Positions 47,850 through 57,153 of a stretch of 64,000 nt of DNA are shown here, piece by piece. The stretch covers positions 62,001 through 126,000 of the forward strand of contig NZ_LGHK01000022.1 in assembly GCF_001908235.1 (NCBI RefSeq), given 5' to 3'. The notes beneath the pieces were generated by a model. That model saw only the letters and a list, made by a program, of their open reading frames with translations, was not told where the DNA came from and made no database searches. Origin of the DNA: Bradyrhizobium sp. NAS96.2. Lineage in GTDB: Bacteria; Pseudomonadota; Alphaproteobacteria; Rhizobiales; Xanthobacteraceae. The first letter of the stretch is position 1, and every line of letters starts with the position of its first letter. Both the position numbers and the translations under genes were made by a program.

Positions 47850-48584
47850 ATGAAGAATTTGCTGCTTTTGACTGCAAGCATCATCGCGCTTAACGCGGCG
47901 GCGCCCGCATTCGGCGCGGATCTCGGCGCGCAGCCGGTCTTCACTAAAGCGCAACCGCCGCTAGTACTGCCTCCAGCGATCTATGACTGGACCGGCCTCT
48001 ATATCGGCATCAACGGTGGCTGGGCGTCGAGCAACAATTGCTGGGACCTCTCTGCAATCGCTCCCGAAGGCTGCCATGATGCAAGCGGCGCCACCGTCGG
48101 CGGTCAGGTGGGTTATCGTTGGCAGATATTCAATTTGGTCTATGGCGTCGAGGCTCAAGGCAACTGGGCTAACTTCAGCGGCTCTAATGTCAGCACCGCC
48201 GTCGTGCCAACAGTCAGCAATCGTACCAGAATCGATGCGTTCGGATTGTTCACGGGCCAGATCGGATACGCGTTCAACAACGTTCTGCTTTTCGCCAAAG
48301 GCGGCGCTGCGGTGACCAGCAATAGCTATCAGATCAGCTTGGCGTCTACTGGCGCGGAGTTTGCCAGAAGCGACAATCTCCGTTGGGGTGGCGCGCTTGG
48401 CGCTGGGCTCGAGGTCAGTTTTGCGCCAAGCTGGTCATTTGGCGTCGAGTATGACCATCTTTTTATGCAGGACAATGACATCATCTTCCCCTCGACCGGC
48501 GGGTTCAGCGATCGCATCCGGCAGGACGTTGATCTTGTCACTGTTCGGCTCAACTACAAGTTCGGTCCGGGTTTCACCAGATAG
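47850..48584 (+). CDS. Outer-membrane beta-barrel protein (Omp25/31-like)
   Basis: The 244-residue product begins with a clear Sec signal peptide, MKNLLLLTASIIALNAAAPA with cleavage after AFGA. A short linker and YDWTGLYIGINGGWASSNNC lead into an eight-strand barrel pattern: GGQVGYRWQIFNLVYGVEAQ, LFTGQIGYAFNNVLLFAKGG, WRWGGALGAGLEV-type (here LRWGGALGAGLEVSFAPSWS) and a terminal VDLVTVRLNYKFG. This matches the porin-like surface antigens of the Rhizobiales (Omp25/31, Pfam OMP_b-brl). The ATG at 47850 follows AGGAACGAAACTCGA. It is monocistronic, followed by a terminator. It probably stabilises or exposes the outer membrane; a role in symbiosis is not shown. Confidence 0.9.
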   Translation: MKNLLLLTASIIALNAAAPAFGADLGAQPVFTKAQPPLVLPPAIYDWTGLYIGINGGWASSNNCWDLSAIAPEGCHDASGATVGGQVGYRWQIFNLVYGVEAQGNWANFSGSNVSTAVVPTVSNRTRIDAFGLFTGQIGYAFNNVLLFAKGGAAVTSNSYQISLASTGAEFARSDNLRWGGALGAGLEVSFAPSWSFGVEYDHLFMQDNDIIFPSTGGFSDRIRQDVDLVTVRLNYKFGPGFTR

Positions 48585-48616
48585 CGACATCTGCGCGCAT
48601 CGCGTCCGAGAACCGA

Positions 48617-48647
48617 GAGCCCCGACCTTCGGCCGGGGCTCCTTCTT
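48617..48647 (+). terminator. Rho-independent terminator after the outer-membrane protein gene
   Basis: Arms GAGCCCCG and CGGGGCTC around a nine-base loop, followed by CTTCTT, 33 bp after the stop codon. Confidence 0.8.
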
Positions 48648-48981
48648 CAGATGATCTCCGATGCGTCACTGACTCGCTCGGCTGGCCTTCCAAGAGCCAC
48701 ATTTCGTACTGCGCAAACCTACTCTGTGGGCGCACCCCATCTCGGCTGGCCATCAGGAGGTACTCGTCAGCGCCGCATGCCCAATTGAAGACACGAGCCG
48801 TTGTTGCGTAGCGGGAAGGTGATGATCCTAGGTCGGACCCGATGAGATGCGCCTACAACGACGAGCCTAGCTCGGGTGCCTATTTACGAGGTCGCATTTC
48901 GTCGTAACGATGACATCACAAATTTCCCGCTCGATTCAGAAACACCACTTCGCAATCCAACTCAACTGCCATTGCGGAGAT
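48648..48981. other. Gap between terminator and luxR-type gene end
   Basis: No gene or signal supported. Confidence 0.4.
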
Positions 48982-49707
48982 TCAGATGAGATCGAGCCGA
49001 ATCGTCATAACGATAGCATGGACGCGGCTGGTCGTGCCCAACTTTCGCATTGCGTTCTTGAGATGAAAGTTCACCGTATTCTCGCTGATTTGCAGTATAA
49101 CGCCAATTTCCCACGACGATTTTCCTTCCGCGACCCATCGCATGCACTCTAGCTCCCGCTCCGATAACGTTACTTTCATGTTGCACCTACTCTCCGAGGG
49201 ACGCGAGATCTCCGCACACGCGGTGTGAAAGTTCCAGGCCAGTGCGTGGAGATGACTTATACGGACTTGAGGATCAGCATCATCGAACCGAGATGCAAAT
49301 GATACCACCGATAGTCGACCCAGGGGTCCAAACAAGGGCACGCTCATGCCGTGTTTCAGACCCGCCTCTCTGGCCTCTGTGAGCACTCGCCGTTCGTCCG
49401 GCTGTAGTTGATAGTGCTTGGGGAGTTGGTCCCACAGAAATGGCCGCGAAAGCATTGGTGTGCGCCGGAACACGGGATCGATTGTGTAGTATTTGCGCTC
49501 AAAGTAACGGTCGCACCAATCCGGCGGCCAGTTCACTGCCACTGTGGGTGGTGGATACTCCGGTAGGCGAAGCGGCTCCACAAAATTGAGAGCTCCGTAG
49601 GCAACCTCACTAAAGCCCTCTACGGTCGCGCAATTCACAAGGAGCTGGAACAACGCCCTAAGGGATTGCGTTCGATTTGCGCATTCTGTGAAGCTAAAGA
49701 TATCCAT
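48982..49707 (-). CDS. LuxR-type quorum-sensing regulator without adjacent synthase
   Basis: The 241-residue product has an N-terminal autoinducer-binding domain with all usual ligand-contact residues in place: NWPPDWCDRYFERKYYTIDP (Trp, Tyr, Asp-Pro), PFLWDQL (Trp) and GLKHGMSVPLFGPLG (Gly). The C-terminal LuxR helix-turn-helix reads LSERELECMRWVAEGKSSWE then ISENTVNFHLKNAMRKLG. I start at MDIFSFTECANR, which fits the family length; the frame extends 29 codons upstream. No luxI homologue is in the window, so it is a solo receptor that may read signals made elsewhere in the genome or by the plant or neighbours. A -24/-12 promoter lies about 1 kb upstream on the same strand. Confidence 0.88.
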   Translation of the reverse strand: MDIFSFTECANRTQSLRALFQLLVNCATVEGFSEVAYGALNFVEPLRLPEYPPPTVAVNWPPDWCDRYFERKYYTIDPVFRRTPMLSRPFLWDQLPKHYQLQPDERRVLTEAREAGLKHGMSVPLFGPLGRLSVVSFASRFDDADPQVRISHLHALAWNFHTACAEISRPSESRCNMKVTLSERELECMRWVAEGKSSWEIGVILQISENTVNFHLKNAMRKLGTTSRVHAIVMTIRLDLI

Positions 49708-50985
49708 TTTGGGCGCCACGGGATCCCGGTCCAAAAGACCGGTGTTGCGCTGTTCAATCGAGTTCGTTTCGGGTGGAGCTAGCTTCCATTTCATCGTTTG
49801 AACTCTTGGCTTCGCTTCTCGTGAAATATGAACGCTCGCGGGCTACAGCGAATGCTCTCCCCAAACTGCTTGGTCTCCGCGGCTGGGCCCCTGGTCGCGG
49901 GCGGGTCGATGAAACAGCGGGCCGGCACCGGTCGACCTTGACCAAAGCCTGACCGGAGCGGCACGACCGCCGCGCGGACATCATTTCGTCGTCCACCTGG
50001 CTCGCCGATGCGGCCGGCAAGGACGCTGATGTCGGCCCAATTGAACCTCGGCGCGTTCTCCTCTGCCTTGATGGCGACCATCAGGCCTGCACCTTCCATC
50101 CCGAGCTGTACCGCGGCCGCAAACACCGGCGATGACCACAATCCATTGACAGCTCGTCTTGCAAATATGTCCGATCAGCCGATCGGATCTGATCCTACCT
50201 TACTGCAAAGGTTGGTAAGCGCAGCCCCCTCGGATCCGAGCAGCGGTGCAAGCTGGCACGCGTTCGAAGAGTTGATCTGTCCAGGGGCATAAGCGAGATC
50301 GTTCTTCGTGAAAGCGGGCTCCGTTTCGAACGAACGCTCGTCACTTCGCGATGCCGACCGCGGCGCGATCCCCGGTATGGCGCTTCGCGAATTAGCTGAG
50401 GTACAGCGCGCCAACCAGTTCGGCCATACTGAGCTCGATCCGCGCGCTAAAAGAGCTGACGTTGCGGTCCCAAGCGACGATGACATCAAATGGGACATAT
50501 TTCGTTTCCGCATCCACAGGTCATCACCAGTCCGCAGCTGGTCGGCGGGTCCTGGCCAGCGGAGTGCGCTGTGCCTGGAGACTATCGGCAGGTCGTTCCA
50601 TAGCCTAGAGCTCGTGCGGATTAAGGATCGCCTGTCACGCGCATGAGCAGGCTGGACAAGGACAGCACCCAGACGCGCAAAACATCGGAGTACCTGCGTG
50701 CTGCATAGAACACTTCGCATGCGCATCTCCAGTAGGAGAGGACCTGGGACGGAAATAGCAAGTGCCGTACCAGTTGGCGCGCTCAGGAAAACGAGTTTTG
50801 CTACAATAGCTTGAGAGGATTGGAGAGGATTGCTCGCATCAGATGCATTGGAGCAATCGCGACATCGGGATGGAATCCGGACATTACCACGTGACTTCGT
50901 TGATCAACTGAGCGCGACTTGACAACGGAGCAGCCGAACGACACAGGTCGGCGCCGGCCTCGCCCATTCCGCAGGTGGGTCGCTA
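49708..50985. other. Gap with a sigma-54 promoter, no convincing gene
   Basis: Minus-strand frames at 49791-50141 (117 codons) and 50175-50726 (184 codons) follow the promoter at 50758-50772. Neither shows a domain I recognise. They may be remains of a NifA-regulated gene. Confidence 0.4.
50758..50772 (-). promoter_or_regulatory. Sigma-54 (-24/-12) promoter without a clear gene
   Basis: The minus strand reads TGGTACG-GCAC-TTGC, a near-perfect RpoN site very similar to that of fixA. It points left into the region before the LuxR gene. Confidence 0.72.
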
Positions 50986-51732
50986 TCAATTTGGCCGGCG
51001 GTTGCTTTCGTCTTGCTCTGCCGGGAAGAGCGGCTTGGCAACATTTCTAAGGATCGTGGCGCGGCAGTTGGCGAGCAACTCCTTCGTGTACGCCTTGCCG
51101 AAATAATCCAGCACGAAGGTGCCAGTATAAGTCGTATCGTCAGTAATGCCGCTGATCAAGCTCTCGAGGATTACTCCAACTTCGCTGACGCGATCGCAGT
51201 ACCGGGCGCGGATTACATTAACGGCATTCATTGAGTGAACCGCTTCGTCGGCAATCACTTCCCTGAGCCAAAGCAGAAAACAACTGCTCCCAAGTCCGGC
51301 ATAAAACTCCCTCTCCGCAGCATAGGCGCGGCAGGTACACATTTCATCAAACGCGATCATAACGATAAGCGAGAATTCATCCTCCAAGAACTCGCTGATT
51401 GCGTTAAAATCATGCGGTCGCGCGTCCAATCTTTCTCGAAGATCCGGTTCGGATCCGCCAGCGACGAGCTCCATGATTTGGATGAAACCGTCGGTATGGC
51501 GCTCTTCGTCTGCAGCCCACGCATTGAAGAATGCCTCCGCTTCGTTGGTTTTGATCAAGTTGCGGATGAACAACTCCTTCTTCAAATGCCTCGCGTCGTA
51601 TTCCGTGTACAACTCAGGCCACAATCTGTCCCAACGTGCCCGCACAACCGATGCGTCAGCGGTAAACATCGCCGGCGTCAGGGCATTGAACAATTCTTTT
51701 GGACTCCAGTGCCGTCGGACCGGCGCGCTCAT
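50986..51732 (-). CDS. Ferritin-like diiron oxygenase/desaturase
   Basis: The 248-residue product shows the two ligand helices of ferritin-like diiron enzymes: EAEAFFNAWAADEERHTDGF (E...DExxH) near residue 60 and SEFLEDEFSLIVMIAFDEMC followed by REVIADEAVHSMN (E...DExxH) near residue 155. This pattern resembles acyl-ACP desaturases and AurF-like N-oxygenases; its exact reaction is not determinable. I choose the ATG of MSAPVRRHWSPKELF, preceded by CAGGGTAG; the frame extends 15 codons upstream. It stands alone on the minus strand, with a nested hairpin 85 bp upstream. It is the second diiron oxygenase of the window, unrelated in fold to the one at 19-20 kb. Confidence 0.78.
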   Translation of the reverse strand: MSAPVRRHWSPKELFNALTPAMFTADASVVRARWDRLWPELYTEYDARHLKKELFIRNLIKTNEAEAFFNAWAADEERHTDGFIQIMELVAGGSEPDLRERLDARPHDFNAISEFLEDEFSLIVMIAFDEMCTCRAYAAEREFYAGLGSSCFLLWLREVIADEAVHSMNAVNVIRARYCDRVSEVGVILESLISGITDDTTYTGTFVLDYFGKAYTKELLANCRATILRNVAKPLFPAEQDESNRRPN

Positions 51733-51817
51733 TCGACTACCCTGAACTACGAAAGGCGTGAGCGATCTGGCGGACACATTTGGCGCCCAATGCTCGACCG
51801 CATACTAACGGCGCGCA

Positions 51818-51869
51818 GAGTATGCTGTCGCCCCCTTGTTTTGGGGGGATAGGCTTTTAGGCCATACTC
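51818..51869. repeat. Nested inverted repeat upstream of the diiron gene
   Basis: Outer arms GAGTATG (51818-51824) and CATACTC (51863-51869) enclose inner arms CCCCC (51831-51835) and GGGGG (from 51843). On the minus strand this would be a structured leader of the diiron oxygenase mRNA. Confidence 0.55.
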
Positions 51870-52096
51870 CTTCAACCCCAAGCGATCGGGTCGACGTCAA
51901 CAGAAGCCATCAACTCGATCACCAAGGCGCCCCGACGCACTTTGCCGGGATGGAAGTGCGCCGGGTCGTCCCAACCATCATCAGTGCATCCGTGATGATG
52001 ATGCCCGGAATGAAACAACCAGCGTGGCGGAATTGAGGCTCGTCGCTTCTTTGATCGTCCAATCCGAACATTTCGTGTGCGGTCTTCAGAAGGAGC

Positions 52097-52127
52097 TCAA
52101 ATCACACGTAACGTCAGGTTGCACGAC
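52097..52127 (+). promoter_or_regulatory. Degraded MerR-type promoter, NolA box 7 (hemN side)
   Basis: The spacer ACGTAACGTCAGGTTG is intact, but the -35 has changed to TCAAAT and the -10 to CACGAC. Spacing is still 19 bp. It lies 550 bp before the hemN-like gene and is probably weak or dead. Confidence 0.6.
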
Positions 52128-52679
52128 CGTGTCGTGCGGGCCGCACAATTCGGTGCAGGACGACCTGTGATGATTGTCCGTTAAATCAAAGAACCTGGTC
52201 AACAAGGCAGACAATTGTTGGTCTGCTTGCGGATCATCCAACCCCATTTCCGCAATCTGCTCGCCGACCGGTCGAAGTCCACGCCTTTGTTCAGCCGCTT
52301 CTAAGTCGAGGGACGAGATAATCGAAACGCCTAGCGGTTTGTTCGCAATGGGCCGCATCGATACTGATGGAATACCCTGCTTCGGGTCCGGCGGCCGCAG
52401 CGGGAGATTACAACAGAGTTCTCGATCATCATGATTATCATTTCCTCGCGCTAGGCATATAAAAAAGGCCGTTGACCTCTTCCTACACACGCCAGGGCAA
52501 AGACCAATCGGGTCAAAAACCTCTGGCGCAGCTTAACCGGTTGATAAATGCAGCTTTAGATACCTTCGTTTCTCGGACGCTATCGGTTCTGACGGCACAC
52601 GAAAACGATATCGGCCACCTTAGCTAATTCGACGGGACGGCGCATTTCTCAGCTAAAGCGGACCAATTGACATAGCGCA

Positions 52680-54071
52680 ATGACACAGGCGAGCGCAGCC
52701 GTCAGTGTCATGCTGGTAAAGCCATGGGCGGCACCGTTGCAGATCTCAATCCTGGAAAAGTATTACGATGCCCGCCTGCCTTGGTACACCATCTATCCAA
52801 CTGTACCGGAATTCTCCGCGGTTGTCGGCGCCGAGACTTGTGGGAAATGGCTGAGAAGCTTACCGGCCGACGCCGCTGTGTCGCTCTATCTCCATATTCC
52901 GTTCTGTCGCTCAATGTGCTGGTATTGCGGCTTCCCTACGACTTTCACTCGCCGGAATGCGCCAATATTCGATTATTTGGCGGTGCTGCGTGAAGAGATT
53001 CGTTTGGTAGCGGAGCAAGCACCGCAAGGCCTGCCTGTGAGTGACGTACATTTTGGAGGTGGCACGCCGACGCTCATCAAGCCCGCGGAGTTCCTGGCCC
53101 TGATGGACGTTTTGCGTCTTCGCTTCGCATTTAGGAAAACAGCTACAATCGCAGTCGAGATCGACCCGCGCACGTTTACGATGGAGATGGCCGAAGCCTT
53201 GGGAGAAGCCGGCGTGTACCGCGCAAGCCTGGGCGTGCAAAGCTTCGATCCCATCGTTCAAAAGGCGATTAACCGCATCCAGAGTGAGGCGCTGACGGCA
53301 GCCGCCGTCGAAAATCTACGCCAGCATGGAATAGACCGTATCAACTTCGACCTCATCTTCGGCCTCCCTCATCAGACCGTGCAGTCATGTGTCCAGTCCG
53401 CGACGACGGCCGTAGCCATGCGTCCCGACCGGCTTGCGGTTTTCGGCTATGCGCACGTTCCCTCGTATATGAAACGTCAGCGCCTGATAGATGAGGCGGC
53501 GCTACCGGATTACGCGACCCGAGTCGAACAGGCTGCGGCCGTGGCCGATACGCTGGTCGCTGCCGGCTACCACCCAATCGGGCTCGACCATTTCGCCTTG
53601 CCACACGACGAACTCTCGCTGGCGCAGAAAAACGGTCGCCTGCGACGCAACTCCTTGGGCTATTCAGCCGACAGCTGTAGCACCGTGATCCCGTTGGGCA
53701 CGTCGGCCATCGGCCGTCTCAGTGACGGCTATGTCCAGAACGAAGTTGTAAGAGCTTCCTACCGGGAGCACATTAGAGCCGGCCGTTTGGCGACGTCAAA
53801 GGGGTATCGTCTCACCAGCGAAGACCGCGTCCGAGCTACAATCATCGAGCGGCTGATGTGCGATATGGAGGCCGACGTGTCGGCGATCTGTACCGCCCAC
53901 GGTTTCGATCCGCGCTCTATTCTCGATTCAGCTGAACGATTGGCTATGCTCGCCGAGGACGGGATAGTTCACATCCAGAACGGCACTATCCGCGTGACGC
54001 ACGAGCACCGCTTCATGGTTCGCGCGGTTGCCGCTGCATTTGACGCCTATCTCGACCGCAAACCTTATTAG
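52680..54071 (+). CDS. HemN-like radical SAM protein (coproporphyrinogen dehydrogenase type)
   Basis: HemN oxidises coproporphyrinogen III without oxygen in haem synthesis. The 463-residue product matches HemN in length and in PWYTIYPTVPEFS, LYLHIPFCRSMCWYCGFPTT, SDVHFGGGTPTL, RASLGVQSFDPIVQKAINRI and DLIFGLPHQT. The iron-sulfur motif is CRSMCWYCGF, i.e. C-x3-C-x2-C-G-F. The fourth cysteine found in E. coli HemN (C-x3-C-x2-C-x-C) is replaced by Phe, so full HemN activity is doubtful. B. japonicum is known to have two hemN genes, of which one is active; this could be the symbiotic, less active type. A weak FixK-like TTGAC-N4-CGCAA overlaps the start region. Start at 52680 or the ATG at 52710. 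Confidence 0.85.
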   Translation: MTQASAAVSVMLVKPWAAPLQISILEKYYDARLPWYTIYPTVPEFSAVVGAETCGKWLRSLPADAAVSLYLHIPFCRSMCWYCGFPTTFTRRNAPIFDYLAVLREEIRLVAEQAPQGLPVSDVHFGGGTPTLIKPAEFLALMDVLRLRFAFRKTATIAVEIDPRTFTMEMAEALGEAGVYRASLGVQSFDPIVQKAINRIQSEALTAAAVENLRQHGIDRINFDLIFGLPHQTVQSCVQSATTAVAMRPDRLAVFGYAHVPSYMKRQRLIDEAALPDYATRVEQAAAVADTLVAAGYHPIGLDHFALPHDELSLAQKNGRLRRNSLGYSADSCSTVIPLGTSAIGRLSDGYVQNEVVRASYREHIRAGRLATSKGYRLTSEDRVRATIIERLMCDMEADVSAICTAHGFDPRSILDSAERLAMLAEDGIVHIQNGTIRVTHEHRFMVRAVAAAFDAYLDRKPY

Positions 54072-55518
54072 CACCAGCAATCGGTCTTAAAAGATCCCAA
54101 AGCATCACCGCCTGTCGCGAGCCCATAATCGCGGGAGGCCCGCCGGCTAGATTTGTAGATGGTTCTGCGAACCCGGACTGCCGTCGGCTACCGCAATGAT
54201 GGCGACGACCTTAACGAAGTCTCGTTGGCAACACCGGCGCCACCGCCGGCAACTCCGAAGCGGTTGTTTGATCCATCATCTCCATCATCCCTCGCCCGAT
54301 GCCCTCGGCCCAGATTGACTTATTCTCTTGAGGCGGTAACCCAAGATGATCAAGCGCTGGCGCGACCATGACGGTCAACAATATTGTGGTCCGCAACGTT
54401 GTCCGATCGTCCGGTCATCAGCTCTCATAAGGCAACGCTTAGTGAGCAGCGCAACGAGACACTTTGCGCAGAACCGCCTCCTACATCATCGCGCCATCTC
54501 GAAGCAATAGTTCTTGTCTTCATTGGCGACAGCGATGCATTTTGTCGTGATTCAAACGAGCCTTGCAGATTGTCTTGCGGGGCCTGCGCAAATGCGAGCG
54601 ATTCCGGCCTTCTCGAGTCCTGACGCCTTTGAAGGCAACTGTGGTCGGTTATGCCGAGCCAATGACAGGCCGTTCCCGAGGATTTTTGGGGGACGACAGA
54701 CTGATTAGGCGTAGTGCCCCGGTCGGCGTAAAGCCGGAGAACATTGATGATGTCGATCCTCGCCGAAATTCGCCGCCGAACTAACGAGGCTGGTCGCGGT
54801 CCAGAACCTCGAACTCGAGTAATTTCCACCCTGGTCGATGTGCCCTCCTCAAGAACCTCGCCAGAGCACGGTGCAGACGACAACGCGCGGGTTAATGACC
54901 TTCTAGAGATAAGCACTGAGATGGTGAGCGGGGCCTCGCTTGCGAGTCCTGACACCCGACTCACTGACGTAAGCGCTTCCACAGTTCGTCAATATGACGA
55001 CCTGTGATCGCGCCGAGGGGCGCAATCCGCGATCCCGCATCGGCGTCCCAGTCAACTACCTACCCTAGCAATTGATTGAGATGACCGACGCGTGGCAATC
55101 GTCGTCAACGAACGTCGCGCGGCTCAAACGTCAAGGAATTCGGGATGCAAGATAGATCCGGCCGCGCCACTGGACCTGATGGATGTGCAAGCTCGTCGCC
55201 TGCGACGGCAGGCCTGCCTCCACCGCGACCTCGCCTTTCTCCCGGAAGTCCATGATGGACTTTCGGTCCCGCTCACTGAGCGTACCGATTTCAAGGCTGT
55301 CTAGGGCCACTGTCCGACACACAGACGCCGACGACGTCATGGTGTGCCGTTGGTGACGAGACCCGACAACGCCTGAGCGGGTCTTGCTGGGATAGACAAG
55401 CCTGTTGCTCATCGTGACGGCAGCCGCGCTGGGACGTCAAAGATCAAGGTCAGTTCGGAGCCAATCAGGCCGGAGCGCAATCCATTCAAGGCCCGCAAAT
55501 ACGGTGGCGGAGTTCACT
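54072..55518. other. Gap without a convincing gene
   Basis: About 1.45 kb between hemN and the porin. An 86-codon plus-strand frame (54744-55007, MSILAEIRRRTNEAG) and a minus-strand frame (55131-55412) were considered; neither has a recognisable domain or a type III (tts) box ahead. Confidence 0.4.
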
Positions 55519-57105
55519 ATGCATGCTCGCTCTGTTGTGGCGATTCAGATATGCTCGGTCGCAACGCGCGTTTCAATCCTTCGATCAGCTCCAAAGCGAA
55601 GAGGGTTTTTGGTCGCGCTTTCGCTCGCAGCGAGTCTCGCCAGCAATTCGACGCTGGCACAAACGACCAACTTGCTCACCCCGAGAAGCGACACTGCGGA
55701 TAGGGATGTCAGAAGAGGCCAAAAGGACCCGGCCCTGAGCAGCCAGCCCAAACAAGCAATGTGTCCTTCCGGTCCTTCTGCCCTCGGAAGCATTTCCAGC
55801 ATGCTTCCGACAAAGTGCAAGGGTGCGAATGCAGTTGCAACGAACAGAACTCAAAAACCGATCGCCCCATTCGCAAAGTTCGAAACTCTCCGCGAAAAAG
55901 GTATGTGGCTCAATATACCTGGTCCTGCCGATACGATAGATCAGGACAAAGACGGCATTAGATCCGCGCTGGCGGACGTCGGGATCGGTTACATTGGCGG
56001 CACAGTAAACAGCCTTGTCAATAATCAACTACCAGGCGCAGCCAGAACCAGCATCGCCAATCAACTATACATGGGACAGAATCCGACATTCGGTTCCGTG
56101 AATTTCATGATGGCCACCTACGATCTCAGTCGCTTTGGAATTCCAGATGGTCAGCTTATCGTGGGCGCTCTCCAGCAATATTGGACATGGAAATCAGCGG
56201 GACCCGATAGGCTTGGCATCAATACAATTGCTTACTACCAGACCTTCTTCGACGGAAAACTCGAACTCAAAGTGGGTTATCTCAGAAATCAGAATGAATT
56301 CGCGGGCACGGTGGTGGGAGGCAACGCAAGCGCGAGTGTTTCGGGGCCCTCATCAAATATCCTATTTCAAGCCGGTATGAGCAACAACGCAGCGCCCACG
56401 CCAGCTCTCAACCTGAAGCTCAACATCGATGATCACGTATATAACAAGGTCTCAATCCAGCGCTCACTTAGCCCAGATGGTCAGTATGCGCAGATAACCG
56501 AAAACCCGACCGGCCTGGACTGGAGCACGGCCAATGCGGGTATTCTTTGGCTCGATGAGACTGGCTACAAGAGCAAAGCTGCTCCGGGCTCACCCGAGAC
56601 TTGGTTGCGAGCCGGTATCGGCTTCAACAATAGCAGCTACACAAATATGCAATATCCAACGCACTCGCGAACCAATGCGAACAGCGTCTACTACGTCGCT
56701 GCTGACCGGCAGATCTGGCAATCTGACCCTAATAGTGCGGCATCGCGTGGCATCTATGGTGGGTTCTCTGTCATGTATGCTCCGCCCGACCGAAATCGAG
56801 TCAGTCAGTATTACGAGGCACGTCTCTACGCGAAAGGTCTGTTTGACGGCCGGCCAGGCGATCAGATTGCCATCGTTGCCACGAAAACCGCCTGGAGCAA
56901 CTTTGCAGTAGATGCAGGCTTAGCTAAAGGGCATCACGTGCACCGCGACAGCACAGCAATCTCGGGAACCTACACCGCGCATTTGGCACCAGGGATATAC
57001 GCTAGCGTCGGATTGACATACATCAACAACCCAACAAGCATTATACACACGCGCGAAACGGGGCATGCTCTGAATTTACTGGTGTCTACGTCGATCTTCT
57101 TCTAA
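55519..57105 (+). CDS. Carbohydrate-selective porin (OprB family)
   Basis: The 528-residue product starts with a long N-terminus and a signal peptide at about residues 24-47 (RGFLVALSLAASLASNSTLA, cleavage near LAQ). The mature protein shows an outer-membrane porin pattern with aromatic-rich strands: NFMMATYDLSRFGIPDGQLI, QQYWTWKSAGPDRLGINTIA, LELKVGYLRNQNEFAGTVVG, and a C-terminal LLVSTSIFF typical of barrel proteins. This fits OprB-type sugar porins. I start at MHARSVVAIQ; the frame extends 38 codons upstream. The gene is convergent with the type III secretion operon and its stop is 48 bp from the last frame there. Role in sugar or exudate uptake is a family-level inference. Confidence 0.85.
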   Translation: MHARSVVAIQICSVATRVSILRSAPKRRGFLVALSLAASLASNSTLAQTTNLLTPRSDTADRDVRRGQKDPALSSQPKQAMCPSGPSALGSISSMLPTKCKGANAVATNRTQKPIAPFAKFETLREKGMWLNIPGPADTIDQDKDGIRSALADVGIGYIGGTVNSLVNNQLPGAARTSIANQLYMGQNPTFGSVNFMMATYDLSRFGIPDGQLIVGALQQYWTWKSAGPDRLGINTIAYYQTFFDGKLELKVGYLRNQNEFAGTVVGGNASASVSGPSSNILFQAGMSNNAAPTPALNLKLNIDDHVYNKVSIQRSLSPDGQYAQITENPTGLDWSTANAGILWLDETGYKSKAAPGSPETWLRAGIGFNNSSYTNMQYPTHSRTNANSVYYVAADRQIWQSDPNSAASRGIYGGFSVMYAPPDRNRVSQYYEARLYAKGLFDGRPGDQIAIVATKTAWSNFAVDAGLAKGHHVHRDSTAISGTYTAHLAPGIYASVGLTYINNPTSIIHTRETGHALNLLVSTSIFF

Positions 57106-57153
57106 GTCCCTACAGGCCGACCCGAGTCTACGCTTGGCAGCCTGCGCGGACCT

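Larger units (their letters stand above)
51733..52679. other. Gap between diiron protein and hemN-like gene
   Basis: It holds the nested inverted repeat at 51818-51869 and the degraded NolA box 7. A 134-codon minus-strand frame (52086-52490) is not supported. Confidence 0.4.

Noticed and set aside
52667..52680. FixK2-like site TTGAC-N4-CGCAA at the hemN-like start
   Set aside because: It ends at the start codon, so a transcript driven from it at usual distance would begin inside the gene; the match is also imperfect.
54744..55007. 86-codon plus-strand frame as a type III effector candidate
   Set aside because: No tts box ahead, no recognisable effector domain and overlapping frames on the other strand.
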